This document shows positions 38,607-47,170 of a stretch of DNA of 64,000 nucleotides, piece by piece. Numbering within the stretch: the stretch's first letter is position 1; the number at the start of each line of letters is the position of its first letter. Under the pieces are notes generated by a model. That model searched no databases. It saw nothing but the letters and a program-made list of their open reading frames with translations, and was not told the DNA's origin. This DNA is from Kangiella marina (GTDB lineage: Bacteria; Pseudomonadota; Gammaproteobacteria; Enterobacterales; Kangiellaceae), in the NCBI RefSeq assembly GCF_039541235.1, contig NZ_BAABFV010000001.1, positions 1,178,001 through 1,242,000 of the forward strand. The letters are read 5' to 3'. A program made the translations under genes and the position numbers.

Positions 38607-39011
38607 ATGCTCAAAGCTTTGCAGGATCGATCTTGGGCGAACTCTGTGGTTAGTCATAAGCTAATACACGTGCTTTGGATGCCCAACGTCGCTAGCCGTG
38701 AGCTCCCTATTGAACAACGACAAATTGCCACGCCCTTCCTGTGGCAACCCACTTTCGAGCAGGAGCAGACGTTAAAAAAGGACTTTGAGGATGTTCTTGA
38801 TCAGGTCTCCATGGGGAATGTAGAGCAAGTCGATGCTCGGCTTGGTGAAATACTACAGGTAAGACCTAAAGCTGCAAACTCAAAAGCACTAACGGATGCG
38901 ATTGGGACGGACGGTTCCACTATTAAAACGTTACGCAAATCTTTTTACTTACGTCCACAATTTGCCAAGCAGTGCTTACAACAACAGTTTAGTTACCTAA
39001 GTCCAACTTAG
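38607..39011 (+). pseudogene. Truncated second copy of mutH without an active site
   Basis: The open frame of 134 codons matches the last 117 residues of MutH from NSVV through PKAANSKALTDAIG to the end, roughly 80 percent identical. Upstream, bases 38608-38646 match mutH from about codon 13 (AQSFAGS...LGELC) but in another frame; the intervening mutH segment, about 230 bases encoding the catalytic D/E/K residues, is deleted at short matching sequences (GAGCTTTGTG and GAACTCTGTC). The product, if made, could not cut DNA. It was copied along with the neighbouring TPR gene. Confidence 0.9.
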
Positions 39012-39012
39012 A

Positions 39013-40077
39013 TTACTGCTCTACTCTAAGCCACTGTCTCGCCTGGTCATAGGATAACTTTCTTTGACGGCTTGAAGCGCTTAATCTTTTCTCAAGCTCC
39101 ATGTACATTAGAAAGTATTTGATAGCCTTATCTTTTTCGCCGAGTTCAGAATATATATTTGCCAAGATTTCAGTAGCACCTTTGGCACGCTTGATGTCGC
39201 CTATCTCCTCTGAAGCTTTCAATGCTTTTAAAGCTAGCTTTTCTGCCTCTTTAAACTCATCTATTTTAGAGTACAAGTTAGCTAACTTAATTTCAGTGCT
39301 TGCACTGAGAATCTTCCAACCATACTTTTTGACTTCAGTATAATTTTCTTCTAATAACTTTCTTGCTCTTGAGGTATCGCCTTTCTGTATTGCTAAATCA
39401 GCCCTTACATTTGGCAAGTGCAATAAAAATAACGTTTCATTCGCTTTGTTACATATATTATCTGTTTTAGTTAATCTATCTTCTGCTAATTCATATTTAT
39501 TTGCTGATAACTCGATAAACATCATCTCAAAGTGGGCTTGGCACTGATTCGATAAATCTTTTCTTTGGACTCCAAGCTTCAGTAATCGTCTTGCATGATC
39601 CATCGCATAATCAAACATGCCTGAGTCATTATAAAAACTTACAGCATTTTGCAGAATATTCGCCTTATACTCTTCATTGTCCATTCTTGGGACATGTCTT
39701 AATGCTTTGTCTAAATGCAGATAAGATCTTACGTACTCCCCTTGAAGCTGTAATACCGCAGCAAAAACCGAATGAGCCCGGCCTTTATAGTCAATATCAG
39801 CATCACTGTTAATGATTTTCAGCAGTAACCTCTCTGCTTCAGCGAAATCACTCTCCATGGTGGCAGAGTGAGCCATCAGCAGCCAATATAAATGCTTCTC
39901 ACTATCCGAAAACTCAGACTTGTATTTAGATATTTCCTGTAAGGACTGCTTTGTACCTGACAAGTCTTTAATTCTCTGACTCTCAATTGCTTTGAGATCA
40001 TTATAATAACCTGCACCAATCAAGCCTTTGGTCAACAGATATAAAGCAATACCAGATATAAGTTTTTTAACATTCAT
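39013..40077 (-). CDS. Exported TPR-repeat protein, tandem paralogue 2
   Basis: A 354-residue exported helical-repeat protein. Signal peptide MNVKKLISGIALYLLTKGLI, then TPR-like helix pairs including LANLYSKIDEFKEAEKLALKA and ILANIYSELGEKDKAIKYF, ending with RQRKLSYDQAR. The DNA for residues 1-95 differs from paralogue 1 at only about a dozen bases in 290, while the rest is strongly diverged, which points to gene conversion or a recent partial copy. It starts three bases after the stop of paralogue 3, so it is part of the same transcript. It lacks an obvious ribosome binding site. Confidence 0.8.
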   Translation of the reverse strand: MNVKKLISGIALYLLTKGLIGAGYYNDLKAIESQRIKDLSGTKQSLQEISKYKSEFSDSEKHLYWLLMAHSATMESDFAEAERLLLKIINSDADIDYKGRAHSVFAAVLQLQGEYVRSYLHLDKALRHVPRMDNEEYKANILQNAVSFYNDSGMFDYAMDHARRLLKLGVQRKDLSNQCQAHFEMMFIELSANKYELAEDRLTKTDNICNKANETLFLLHLPNVRADLAIQKGDTSRARKLLEENYTEVKKYGWKILSASTEIKLANLYSKIDEFKEAEKLALKALKASEEIGDIKRAKGATEILANIYSELGEKDKAIKYFLMYMELEKRLSASSRQRKLSYDQARQWLRVEQ

Positions 40078-40080
40078 AGA

Positions 40081-41124
40081 TTACAAGCCCCTCGTATTAG
40101 CAGTATCAAAGGCAAGCTTTCTTTGTCGTAACTTTATTTCTCTTTCATTACTTAAGCGTCTATAAATCCGAAAGTACTTTAGGGCTTTATCATTTTCTTC
40201 TAGGGCTGAATAAACTTCAGCCAAAATTCCCGAAGCATTTTGCAATCTCTTTTTATCTTTCCTATAAGAGGACATATTAAAGCCTTCAAGTGCATACGCC
40301 TCGGCCTCCTCGTAACTTTCAGTTTTGAGTAATTGCTTTGAGAGGTTAATGTATACAATATAGGCTCCCATATCCCATCCATACTCTTCAGCTTTTGGAA
40401 TCAAATTTCTTAATCTGGCAATAGCTGATGCAACGTTCCCTTGCTCCCCTTCTATTCTTGCAATCTCATCATCTATTCCAAGTAAAAACATCGTCATCTT
40501 TGCTTTTTCACAATACTTTATGCTTTTTAGTAATCTATCTAAAGCTAAATCATAAAACCCAACCTTCCTCTCAATGGATGCTAGCTCATAATTAGCAACA
40601 CAACGATCCGTATTTTTCCTTGTTTTTTCTGCTTCTAGCTTTAATTGGCGGCTACTTTCAAGTGCATACTCATATAGCTCCGCATCTTTATATATAGATG
40701 AAATATTTTGAAGAATCCGAACCCTGTAATCATTATCATTTACTTTAGGTAATAACTCATTGGCTTTTTTTATGTATATAAATGAATCAATGGCTTTCCC
40801 TAAAGTCCAAGCTGAAGCTGCCGCTATCGAATATGCTCTTGCTTGAATATTCGAGTTGTTTGTTGATTTTGCCAAATCACTTAATAAAGTCTTAGCCTCA
40901 TTATGTTTACCTTCAATATAATAAAAGTGACCCTTGATAAGTTGGTACAGATCTCTCTCTTTTTGACTCATTGACTCGCTTTTCTCACCGAGCTTAGTAA
41001 GAGACTGCTTTAGCTCTACTAGACTTTTCAGATTGCTGGATTCGATCCTTTTGAGCTGTATATAGAAGCTCGCAGACAGAGCGCTAGAAAATATAAGGAT
41101 AAAAAGAGAAACTGTTAATTTCAT
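40081..41124 (-). CDS. Exported TPR-repeat protein, tandem paralogue 3
   Basis: A 347-residue protein from the ATG at 41124, which gives a clean signal peptide (MKLTVSLFILIFSSALSASF); the frame can be extended to a TTG at 41148. The helical repeats include AYALEGFNMSSYRKDKKRL and ILAEVYSALEENDKALKYFRIY, and the C-terminal family motif is RQRKLAFDTAN. It is diverged from paralogues 1 and 2 throughout. A broken copy of its last 33 codons lies at 38505-38606. Close spacing to both neighbours (30 and 3 bases) shows one operon. Function unknown. Confidence 0.78.
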   Translation of the reverse strand: MKLTVSLFILIFSSALSASFYIQLKRIESSNLKSLVELKQSLTKLGEKSESMSQKERDLYQLIKGHFYYIEGKHNEAKTLLSDLAKSTNNSNIQARAYSIAAASAWTLGKAIDSFIYIKKANELLPKVNDNDYRVRILQNISSIYKDAELYEYALESSRQLKLEAEKTRKNTDRCVANYELASIERKVGFYDLALDRLLKSIKYCEKAKMTMFLLGIDDEIARIEGEQGNVASAIARLRNLIPKAEEYGWDMGAYIVYINLSKQLLKTESYEEAEAYALEGFNMSSYRKDKKRLQNASGILAEVYSALEENDKALKYFRIYRRLSNEREIKLRQRKLAFDTANTRGL

Positions 41125-41155
41125 GATTAATATGTCTTTTGACTCCAAAGCGAGC

Positions 41156-42220
41156 CTACTCTAACTTTCCGCGCCTGGCCATATCAAAAGCCATCTTTCT
41201 TTGTCTTATCCTAGTCTTGTTCGCATCGTTCAACTCCATATACTCCTTATAGAACTTTATAGCTTCTTTATCATTTTCTAATTCTGTATATATTTGTGCT
41301 AATAAACGACTTGCAACTTCCATTCGTTTTCTATCATTTGTCTTTTTAGCAATCTTATAAGCTTTTTTTGCATGCTCTTCTGCTTTTTTAAAGTTTGCTT
41401 CACTTAGTTCTAATCTTGCTAGCATTGAGTGTGATGCTGAAATAAGTACATCCCACCCATAATCTATCATTTTAGGATGTAGCTCGTTTGCTATTTCTCT
41501 TGCTTTATCTAATTTTCCTGTTTCAATTCGTAACTCTAATATTGAGTAACTTACACCCAAAAGTAAAATTTTATGTTGCGCTTTCTCACAGTACGACTTG
41601 GCGCTTAACAATCTATTCTCTGCCATTTGATATTTTTTTGTCAGCAGTTCAATTGAAGCCAACTCATAAGTGGCATCACAAATTTTAGAAGGGTCCTTCA
41701 ATTGATTTGCTAAAACTAGAGCTCTACGCCCATAATCTAAAGAAAAATCAATTAAATCAGCATCTTTATAGAGCCCCACCGCATTAATTAAGATTCTTGA
41801 TTTGTATTCTTGTTTTTTTATTTTATCTAGTAGGTCTAACGATTTATCTAGCGAAACAAAGGCCTCTACACTATGCCCTTTATAATGATTTATTGATGCA
41901 GTTAGAAGATGCTTAATTCCTTCTCTTCCTGCACTGCTAGTTTCCAGCTTATCCAGATGGCCTAATAGCTCTAAACTTTGATCTGGTTTGTTTTGCAAAA
42001 GAAGGATATGAGCTTTTAACAAATTAAAGAAATAGATCTCTTCGCTATTAAATTCATTTTTATTTTTAGATAAAGACTCTAACTTTTGAGCAGATTCTGA
42101 TACATTGTTGGTTAAGCTTTCTTCGATTTTCTTAAGTTCAATGAAAGTAGTAGTTTCATTTGCAAATACTGAACTTACTACTAGACTATAAACAACAAAA
42201 ACATTAAGTAGCTTGATCAA
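41156..42220 (-). CDS. Exported TPR-repeat protein, tandem paralogue 4
   Basis: A 354-residue protein starting with TTG at 42220, eight bases after a strong AGGAGAG site. Signal peptide MIKLLNVFVVYSLVVSSVFA; helical repeats such as MLARLELSEANFKKAEEHA and LLAQIYTELENDKEAIKFYKEY; C-terminal motif RQRKMAFDMARRG. It is the first TPR gene after the borosin-type methyltransferase, 56 bases downstream on the same strand. It is A/T-richer than the housekeeping genes around the cluster, as are its siblings and the borosin pair. Confidence 0.78.
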   Translation of the reverse strand: MIKLLNVFVVYSLVVSSVFANETTTFIELKKIEESLTNNVSESAQKLESLSKNKNEFNSEEIYFFNLLKAHILLLQNKPDQSLELLGHLDKLETSSAGREGIKHLLTASINHYKGHSVEAFVSLDKSLDLLDKIKKQEYKSRILINAVGLYKDADLIDFSLDYGRRALVLANQLKDPSKICDATYELASIELLTKKYQMAENRLLSAKSYCEKAQHKILLLGVSYSILELRIETGKLDKAREIANELHPKMIDYGWDVLISASHSMLARLELSEANFKKAEEHAKKAYKIAKKTNDRKRMEVASRLLAQIYTELENDKEAIKFYKEYMELNDANKTRIRQRKMAFDMARRGKLE

Positions 42221-42276
42221 CTAAATACTCTCCTGAAATTTTCCGATAACAACTTCATTACTCCTATACTCTTTTG

Positions 42277-43059
42277 TTACTTCGAACTTTTCTGAGCCAA
42301 CTCCTCAGCTAATTCTCTATCAAAACTTATTGCATCTACAGGCGGTATGACAAGCGTGGTATGCAACTTCAGCTCTACTTTATGAACATCTTTCAAAGCT
42401 ACTTTCTCACTCCTGACTTTATCTATAGGGAGAAAAGCAGCTTCATATAATATTACTTCATGCTCACTATCATACCATTGTTTTAAATGCTCAGTCAGAT
42501 GCTTTACTTTCTCTGGATCTGTCTTAAAGGTCTTAGCTGTGGTATCTCCTGCTAATGCAATCTGCCATAATAGTAAGTAACTGTATTTATTAGGCTTATG
42601 ACCATAATAAAGAAACTGCGTAGCTTCATAACTTTGCACACCACACGAGCCAGGGTCAATGAGTAGATCTGAGTACAAACATGCCTCTGCTGAAATCCCA
42701 GGCTCCATATACGCAAAATAACCTTCATTTTTTGCTCTTTTTATGGATTCATGTGGTACCCAAGAAAATACCCCTGCATGCCCATAAAAGGCTCCACAAA
42801 CGCTTCTTCCTTTCCGTACTTCTGCAAGTATCGCTTCTATCATTTCTTCATATGTTTCTTTTCTGTATTTTCCTTCACCATAATAAGGTTGCAAACTTAT
42901 ATGCTCCTTACTAACAGTTTCAAGCCAGCTCTCAGCTATTGGATGAGGCATTAATGAAAACACAACATCTGCATCCTCTATTATTTTTTTCGTTCTTACA
43001 GAAAGGTGGCCTGCTAGTAGTATTCCTGTGCTAACAGCTATATAGGTTCCTTTAGTCAT
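42277..43059 (-). CDS. Borosin-type peptide backbone alpha-N-methyltransferase (tetrapyrrole methylase fold)
   Basis: A 260-residue SAM methyltransferase with the tetrapyrrole (corrin/porphyrin) methylase fold. It is not a cobalamin enzyme: Y60, R66 and Y70 in YYGEGKYRKETYEEM repeat the 6- and 4-residue spacing of the catalytic Y66/R72/Y76 of the omphalotin enzyme OphMA, and YGHAGVF (92-98) and YMEPGISAEACLYSDLLID match borosin methyltransferases. It is free-standing, as in split (SonM-like) systems of Shewanella, not fused to its substrate. Its start overlaps the stop of the 75-residue precursor gene as TAATG, so the two are translated together. Expected to methylate backbone amides in the precursor's C-terminal tail. 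Confidence 0.88.
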   Translation of the reverse strand: MTKGTYIAVSTGILLAGHLSVRTKKIIEDADVVFSLMPHPIAESWLETVSKEHISLQPYYGEGKYRKETYEEMIEAILAEVRKGRSVCGAFYGHAGVFSWVPHESIKRAKNEGYFAYMEPGISAEACLYSDLLIDPGSCGVQSYEATQFLYYGHKPNKYSYLLLWQIALAGDTTAKTFKTDPEKVKHLTEHLKQWYDSEHEVILYEAAFLPIDKVRSEKVALKDVHKVELKLHTTLVIPPVDAISFDRELAEELAQKSSK

Positions 43060-43286
43060 TATTCTTTATCATCGCTTTTCATCATTGTAACCATAAAAAT
43101 GCAAACGGCTTTAGTACCTAAAAGTTTCTCCACCTCTTTTGAATCTCCTTTCATTACTGCTGTAATTTCTTTATCTTCTAAACCAAAGTCTTTCATGACT
43201 GCCTCTGGGTTTTCTACATAAGATTGATTGAGCTTTGGGTCTTCTGAAAGTTTAATGACAAACTCTTCTAACTTCTTCTTTGACAT
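43059..43286 (-). CDS. Split borosin RiPP precursor peptide (SonA-like)
   Basis: A 75-residue protein. Residues 1-55 form a small helical recognition domain: LEEFVIKLSEDPKLNQSYV, then ENPEAVMKDFGLEDKEITAVM and KGD. The N-P-E-A-V-M and I-x-A-V-M-x-G-D phrases are those of SonA-type precursors as I recall them. The C-terminal tail from about residue 58 (TKAVCIFMVTMMKSDDKE) has a run of hydrophobic residues, the likely core for backbone methylation. AAAGGA precedes the start. The next gene is the methyltransferase, overlapping by one base. No protease or exporter gene of the usual kind is adjacent. Confidence 0.87.
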   Translation of the reverse strand: MSKKKLEEFVIKLSEDPKLNQSYVENPEAVMKDFGLEDKEITAVMKGDSKEVEKLLGTKAVCIFMVTMMKSDDKE

Positions 43287-43354
43287 AGCCTTGTTCCTTT
43301 ACCCTAAATACATGCGCTTCAAGCCAAACGCTCCATTTATAGCTTACGATTACG

Positions 43355-43380
43355 AAAAAAGCCAGCAAACGCTGGCTTTT
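43355..43380 (-). terminator. Rho-independent terminator of gcvP
   Basis: On the minus strand AAAAGCCAGCGTTTGCTGGC continues into TTTTTT: a 9-10-bp stem with a short loop and T tract, 28-53 bases after the gcvP stop. It insulates the borosin operon from gcv transcription. Confidence 0.85.
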
Positions 43381-43407
43381 GAGTCAAGTAACTGGCTCTC
43401 AACTTAG

Positions 43408-46272
43408 TTACTCAGCATACGTTTCTGTCGCTGGGCAACTGCACATTAAGTTTCTGTCGCCGAACACGTCATCAATTCGGTTTGTGGTTGGCCAGAATTT
43501 ACTTAAAATCGTGGCTTCCGACGGGTAAATCGCTTCCGCTATCGTGTAGGGCTTATCCCAGTCACGTAAATCGGCTTGAGTGTGCGGTGCATTAACCAGT
43601 GGGTTGTTGTCTTTATCCCACTCACCACTTGCGACTTTCTTAACTTCCTGACGGATGCGGATCATGGCATCTACAAAACGATCCAGCTCATACTTTGACT
43701 CACTCTCCGTCGGTTCAATCATAAAGGTTCCAGCGACTGGGAAACTCATTGTAGGCGCATGGAAACCGTAATCCATCAAGCGCTTAGCAAGGTCAACCTC
43801 ACTAATACCCGTTTCATTTTTAATGTCACGTAAATCAATGATGCACTCGTGAGCGACTTTATCGTTACGACCGACATACAATACAGGGTAATGCTCCGAA
43901 AGCTTATTTTTCAAGTAGTTAGCATTTAATAACGCGACTTCCGTTGATTTGCGTAAACCCACTTGACCTAGCATTTTGATGTAAGCCCACGAAATTGGAA
44001 GAATCATTCCGCTGCCGTATGGTGCTGCTGATACCGCATTGTCACGAGCTTCTACACTGTGGATTTTGCGTACCGAGTGGCCTGATACAAACGGCGCTAA
44101 GTGCGACTTCACACCAATAGGCCCCATGCCAGGGCCACCACCGCCATGAGGAATGGCGAACGTTTTGTGTAGGTTTAGGTGTGAGACGTCTGAGCCAATA
44201 TCGCCCGGACGTGAAATACCGACCTGAGCATTCATGTTAGCGCCATCCATGTAAACCTGACCGCCGTTGTCATGGATGATGTCACAAATGTCTTTAATCT
44301 CTTCTTCATAAACGCCGTGTGTCGAAGGATAGGTCACCATCAGTGCAGCTAAGTTGTCTTTCATCTCTTCAGCTTTAGCTTTCAGATCGTCAACATCAAC
44401 GTTACCGTTGTCATCACACTTTGTAATCACCACTTTCATGCCCGCCATTTGCGCTGAAGCGGGATTAGTACCATGCGCGGAGCTTGGGATCAGGCAGATA
44501 TTACGGTGTCCTTCGCCTTGGCTTTCATGGTATTTCTTAATCGCGATAAGACCCGCGTACTCGCCTTGTGCACCTGAGTTAGGCTGCATCGATACAAAGT
44601 CGTAACCGGTAATTTCCACTAAGTCCGCTTCCAGTTCCTTGATCATCTTGATGTAACCGTAGGTTTGGTCTTCTGGCGCAAACGGATGAATGCATGCGAA
44701 TTTTGGCCAGGTTACTGGCATCATCTCGCTGGTCGCATTCAATTTCATGGTACACGAACCTAGAGGGATCATGCCGTGCACTAATGAAAAGTCTTTAGTT
44801 TCCAAACGCTTGATATAACGCAACATATCGGTTTCAGAATAGTAGTCGTTAAATGTTGGGTGCGTTAGGAAATCCGACTGGCGAACTAACTGTTCTGGAA
44901 TCGATGACTGAGCTTCATTATCTAAACCAAATATGTCTGACTCTGCGCCAGTAATAACTTCGATTAATTGCTCAATATCCGCTTGGCTTTTCGCTTCATC
45001 GATAGAAAAGCTGATTAAATCACCATCATAATGCAGGTTCACGAGTGCTTCTTTGGCACGATCTTGAATAGCCTCTACATCCGAAGCACGGAAAGTGACT
45101 GTATCAAACCAGTGATCATTCACCACTTCCAAGCCAGCATTGACCACCGCTGATGCAGCAATAGACGCATAACGATTAATACGGTTAGCAATCGTCGTTA
45201 AGCCTTTTTTGCCATGGTAGACCGCATAAAAACTGGCAATATTGGCGAGTAATACCTGAGCTGTACAGATATTAGACGTCGCCTTCTCACGGCGGATGTG
45301 CTGTTCGCGGGTTTGCATCGCCATACGCAACGCATTATTACCACGAGTATCTTTTGATACCCCAATAATACGGCCAGGCAACGAGCGCTTGAATGAGTCG
45401 CGTGTCGCGAAGAATGCAGCATGCGGGCCACCAAAACCCATCGGAACGCCAAAACGTTGCGCAGAGCCAAATACCACATCAGCACCCATCTCGCCGGGAG
45501 ATTTCAGCATCACCAAGCTCATAATATCCGCTGCGACACACGCCACGGCTTTTTTGTCGTGTAGCGCCGCGATAATACTTTCTAAGTCAACAATATCGCC
45601 ATGGACATTGGTGTATGACAATAAAGCACCAAACACATCATGGTTAGCAGCGTCTTCAATTGGCCCAATGATTAAATCCCAGCCGTAATGCTCAGCGCGT
45701 GTCTTTACCACATCAATCGTTTGTGGGAATGTTTTTTCGTCAACAAAGAAGGTATTGCACTTTTTATTCTTCGACGAACGCTTGGCTAAGCCCATGGCTT
45801 CAGCAGCGGCTGTCGCTTCATCCAGCAATGAGGCACTGGCCAGCTCCATTCCGGTCAAATCCATCGTCATTTGCTGAAAGTTTAAAATAGCTTCCAAACG
45901 ACCTTGTGCGATCTCAGGCTGGTAAGGTGTGTAAGCCGTGTACCATGCTGGATTTTCCAAAACATTGCGCTGAATAACTGCCGGCGTGACTGTGTCGTAA
46001 TAGCCCATACCGATGTATGACTTTGCGACAATATTTTCATCCGCCAATGACTGCAAATAATCCAAGGTTTCACGCTCTGAACGTGACGCTTCAACGCCAA
46101 TCGGTTCCTTAACTTGGATTTTGTGCGGAACAGCCTTTTCCACCAAATCGTCTAACGACGACAAGCCCAACTCAGTGAGCATTTCCTGAATCTCGTTCTC
46201 ACGAGGGCCTAAATGGCGGCGGATAAAATCATCCGACTGCTGTAATTCTTGCAAGCTTGTTTTATCAGTCAT
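43408..46272 (-). CDS. gcvP: Glycine dehydrogenase (decarboxylating), P-protein
   Basis: The PLP-dependent decarboxylase of the glycine cleavage system; passes the aminomethyl group to lipoyl-GcvH. At 954 residues it is the single-chain (fused P1-P2) type. The PLP lysine is in [22 protein letters not shown], and the N-terminal [17 protein letters not shown], the [19 protein letters not shown] block and the C-terminal [17 protein letters not shown] are characteristic. It is last in gcvT-gcvH-gcvP, separated from gcvH by a 369-base structured spacer. Confidence 0.98.
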   Translation of the reverse strand: MTDKTSLQELQQSDDFIRRHLGPRENEIQEMLTELGLSSLDDLVEKAVPHKIQVKEPIGVEASRSERETLDYLQSLADENIVAKSYIGMGYYDTVTPAVIQRNVLENPAWYTAYTPYQPEIAQGRLEAILNFQQMTMDLTGMELASASLLDEATAAAEAMGLAKRSSKNKKCNTFFVDEKTFPQTIDVVKTRAEHYGWDLIIGPIEDAANHDVFGALLSYTNVHGDIVDLESIIAALHDKKAVACVAADIMSLVMLKSPGEMGADVVFGSAQRFGVPMGFGGPHAAFFATRDSFKRSLPGRIIGVSKDTRGNNALRMAMQTREQHIRREKATSNICTAQVLLANIASFYAVYHGKKGLTTIANRINRYASIAASAVVNAGLEVVNDHWFDTVTFRASDVEAIQDRAKEALVNLHYDGDLISFSIDEAKSQADIEQLIEVITGAESDIFGLDNEAQSSIPEQLVRQSDFLTHPTFNDYYSETDMLRYIKRLETKDFSLVHGMIPLGSCTMKLNATSEMMPVTWPKFACIHPFAPEDQTYGYIKMIKELEADLVEITGYDFVSMQPNSGAQGEYAGLIAIKKYHESQGEGHRNICLIPSSAHGTNPASAQMAGMKVVITKCDDNGNVDVDDLKAKAEEMKDNLAALMVTYPSTHGVYEEEIKDICDIIHDNGGQVYMDGANMNAQVGISRPGDIGSDVSHLNLHKTFAIPHGGGGPGMGPIGVKSHLAPFVSGHSVRKIHSVEARDNAVSAAPYGSGMILPISWAYIKMLGQVGLRKSTEVALLNANYLKNKLSEHYPVLYVGRNDKVAHECIIDLRDIKNETGISEVDLAKRLMDYGFHAPTMSFPVAGTFMIEPTESESKYELDRFVDAMIRIRQEVKKVASGEWDKDNNPLVNAPHTQADLRDWDKPYTIAEAIYPSEATILSKFWPTTNRIDDVFGDRNLMCSCPATETYAE

Positions 46273-46327
46273 ACTGGTCGCGACCTACTTATTTCACTTA
46301 TGCCGATCTGCATAAACTGTTGAATCG

Positions 46328-46351
46328 AAAAAGCCTCGAACAACTCGAGGC
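46328..46351 (-). terminator. Terminator-like hairpin in the gcvH-gcvP spacer
   Basis: On the minus strand GCCTCGA GTTGT TCGAGGC is followed by TTTTT: a 7-bp perfect stem with a T tract, 56 bases before the gcvP start. It may end the gcvTH transcript or act as an attenuator for gcvP. Confidence 0.75.
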
Positions 46352-46383
46352 CCTTAAAGCGTGCCACTGCTTATATAGTGGCC

Positions 46384-46412
46384 GATGGGTTACGCCTCTC
46401 GGCTAACCCATC
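46384..46412. other. Strong GAGA-capped hairpin in the gcvP leader
   Basis: On the minus strand GATGGGTTAGCC, loop GAGA, then GGC, one bulged G and TAACCCATC: a 12-bp stem with a GNRA-type loop and a single bulge. It lies between the gcvH gene and the terminator-like hairpin. No known riboswitch consensus is recognised. Confidence 0.6.
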
Positions 46413-46429
46413 CTATTTATTTAATGCTC

Positions 46430-46640
46430 AGCTCAGAGCATTTAGCTCCAAATCTTAAAACTTTAGAAAACTAACCAACTAAACTTTTATTGCGTTCAGA
46501 GCATTTAACTTCAAATCTGAAAATTTAGAAAAACGTCTTTAGGCGAGGCGAAGTCTTCAGTGAAGAAAAGGAGTTTACATAAGTAAATGACTTTTCTGAG
46601 CTAAGGCTTCAACAACGCATAATGGCGTTTTAATAATTTT
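46430..46640. repeat. Structured repeat region between gcvH and gcvP
   Basis: The segment has an imperfect direct repeat of about 40 bases (CAGAGCATTTAGCTCCAAAT near 46432 and CAGAGCATTTAACTTCAAAT near 46497) and, at 46545-46612, a long imperfect palindrome centred on GTTTACATAAGTAAATGAC with flanking arms GAAGTCTTCAGTGAAGAAAAG and CTTTTCTGAGCTAAGGCTTC. A small ACGC/GCGT hairpin ends it. No protein-coding frame is seen. The GGAGTTTAC...GTAAATGA core recurs at 33139. Confidence 0.6.
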
Positions 46641-46641
46641 T

Positions 46642-47028
46642 CTATTCGTCAGCGATTTCTTCAGCGTACTGCTCTGCCGACAGTAGCGAATCCAAATCAC
46701 CCGAATCAATTTTCATCTTGAACATCCAGCCATCACCATAGGGATCGCTATTGATTAATTCTGGTGAATCTTCCAGCTCTTCGTTGACTTCGGTGATTGT
46801 GCCCGCTAATGGCGCATAGATATCTGACGCAGCTTTTACTGACTCAACCACTGCGATTTCGTCTTCTACATCAACTTCGCTATCCACTTCTGGCGCTTCT
46901 ACAAACACCACATCACCAAGCAACTCTTGCGCGTGCTCAGTAATACCAACGGTTACAATGCCGTCACCTTCATCACGAATCCACTCATGGCTCGATACAT
47001 ATTTTAATTCAGCTGGAATTTGGCTCAT
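46642..47028 (-). CDS. gcvH: Glycine cleavage system H protein
   Basis: The lipoyl carrier of the glycine cleavage system. The lipoylated lysine is in [18 protein letters not shown] (residue about 64), and the N-terminal [33 protein letters not shown] is typical. The ATG at 47028, with AGGAAGAG upstream, gives 128 residues; the longer frame to 47055 adds nine residues without homology. It lies 142 bases downstream of gcvT. Confidence 0.97.
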   Translation of the reverse strand: MSQIPAELKYVSSHEWIRDEGDGIVTVGITEHAQELLGDVVFVEAPEVDSEVDVEDEIAVVESVKAASDIYAPLAGTITEVNEELEDSPELINSDPYGDGWMFKMKIDSGDLDSLLSAEQYAEEIADE

Positions 47029-47170
47029 TGTCTCTTCCTCTATAGCCCCCGACACCCATTGAGGTGGCTATCAGTTTAAAAATTAATCGTATTGTATATC
47101 AAAGTTAAACGCTGCCCAAGCGTTTATCCTCGGGCAACAAAGGTCTTTAAGTCCTAGCTTTCGGCCAACA

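Noticed and set aside
42277-43059. Cobalamin or siroheme biosynthesis methylase
   Set aside because: The fold family is right, but no cobalamin or siroheme genes are nearby, and the tyrosine/arginine set and the overlapping precursor gene fit borosin enzymes better.
45296-45688. 130-codon plus-strand frame within gcvP
   Set aside because: Opposite strand of a definite gene, with no protein-like composition or ribosome binding site.
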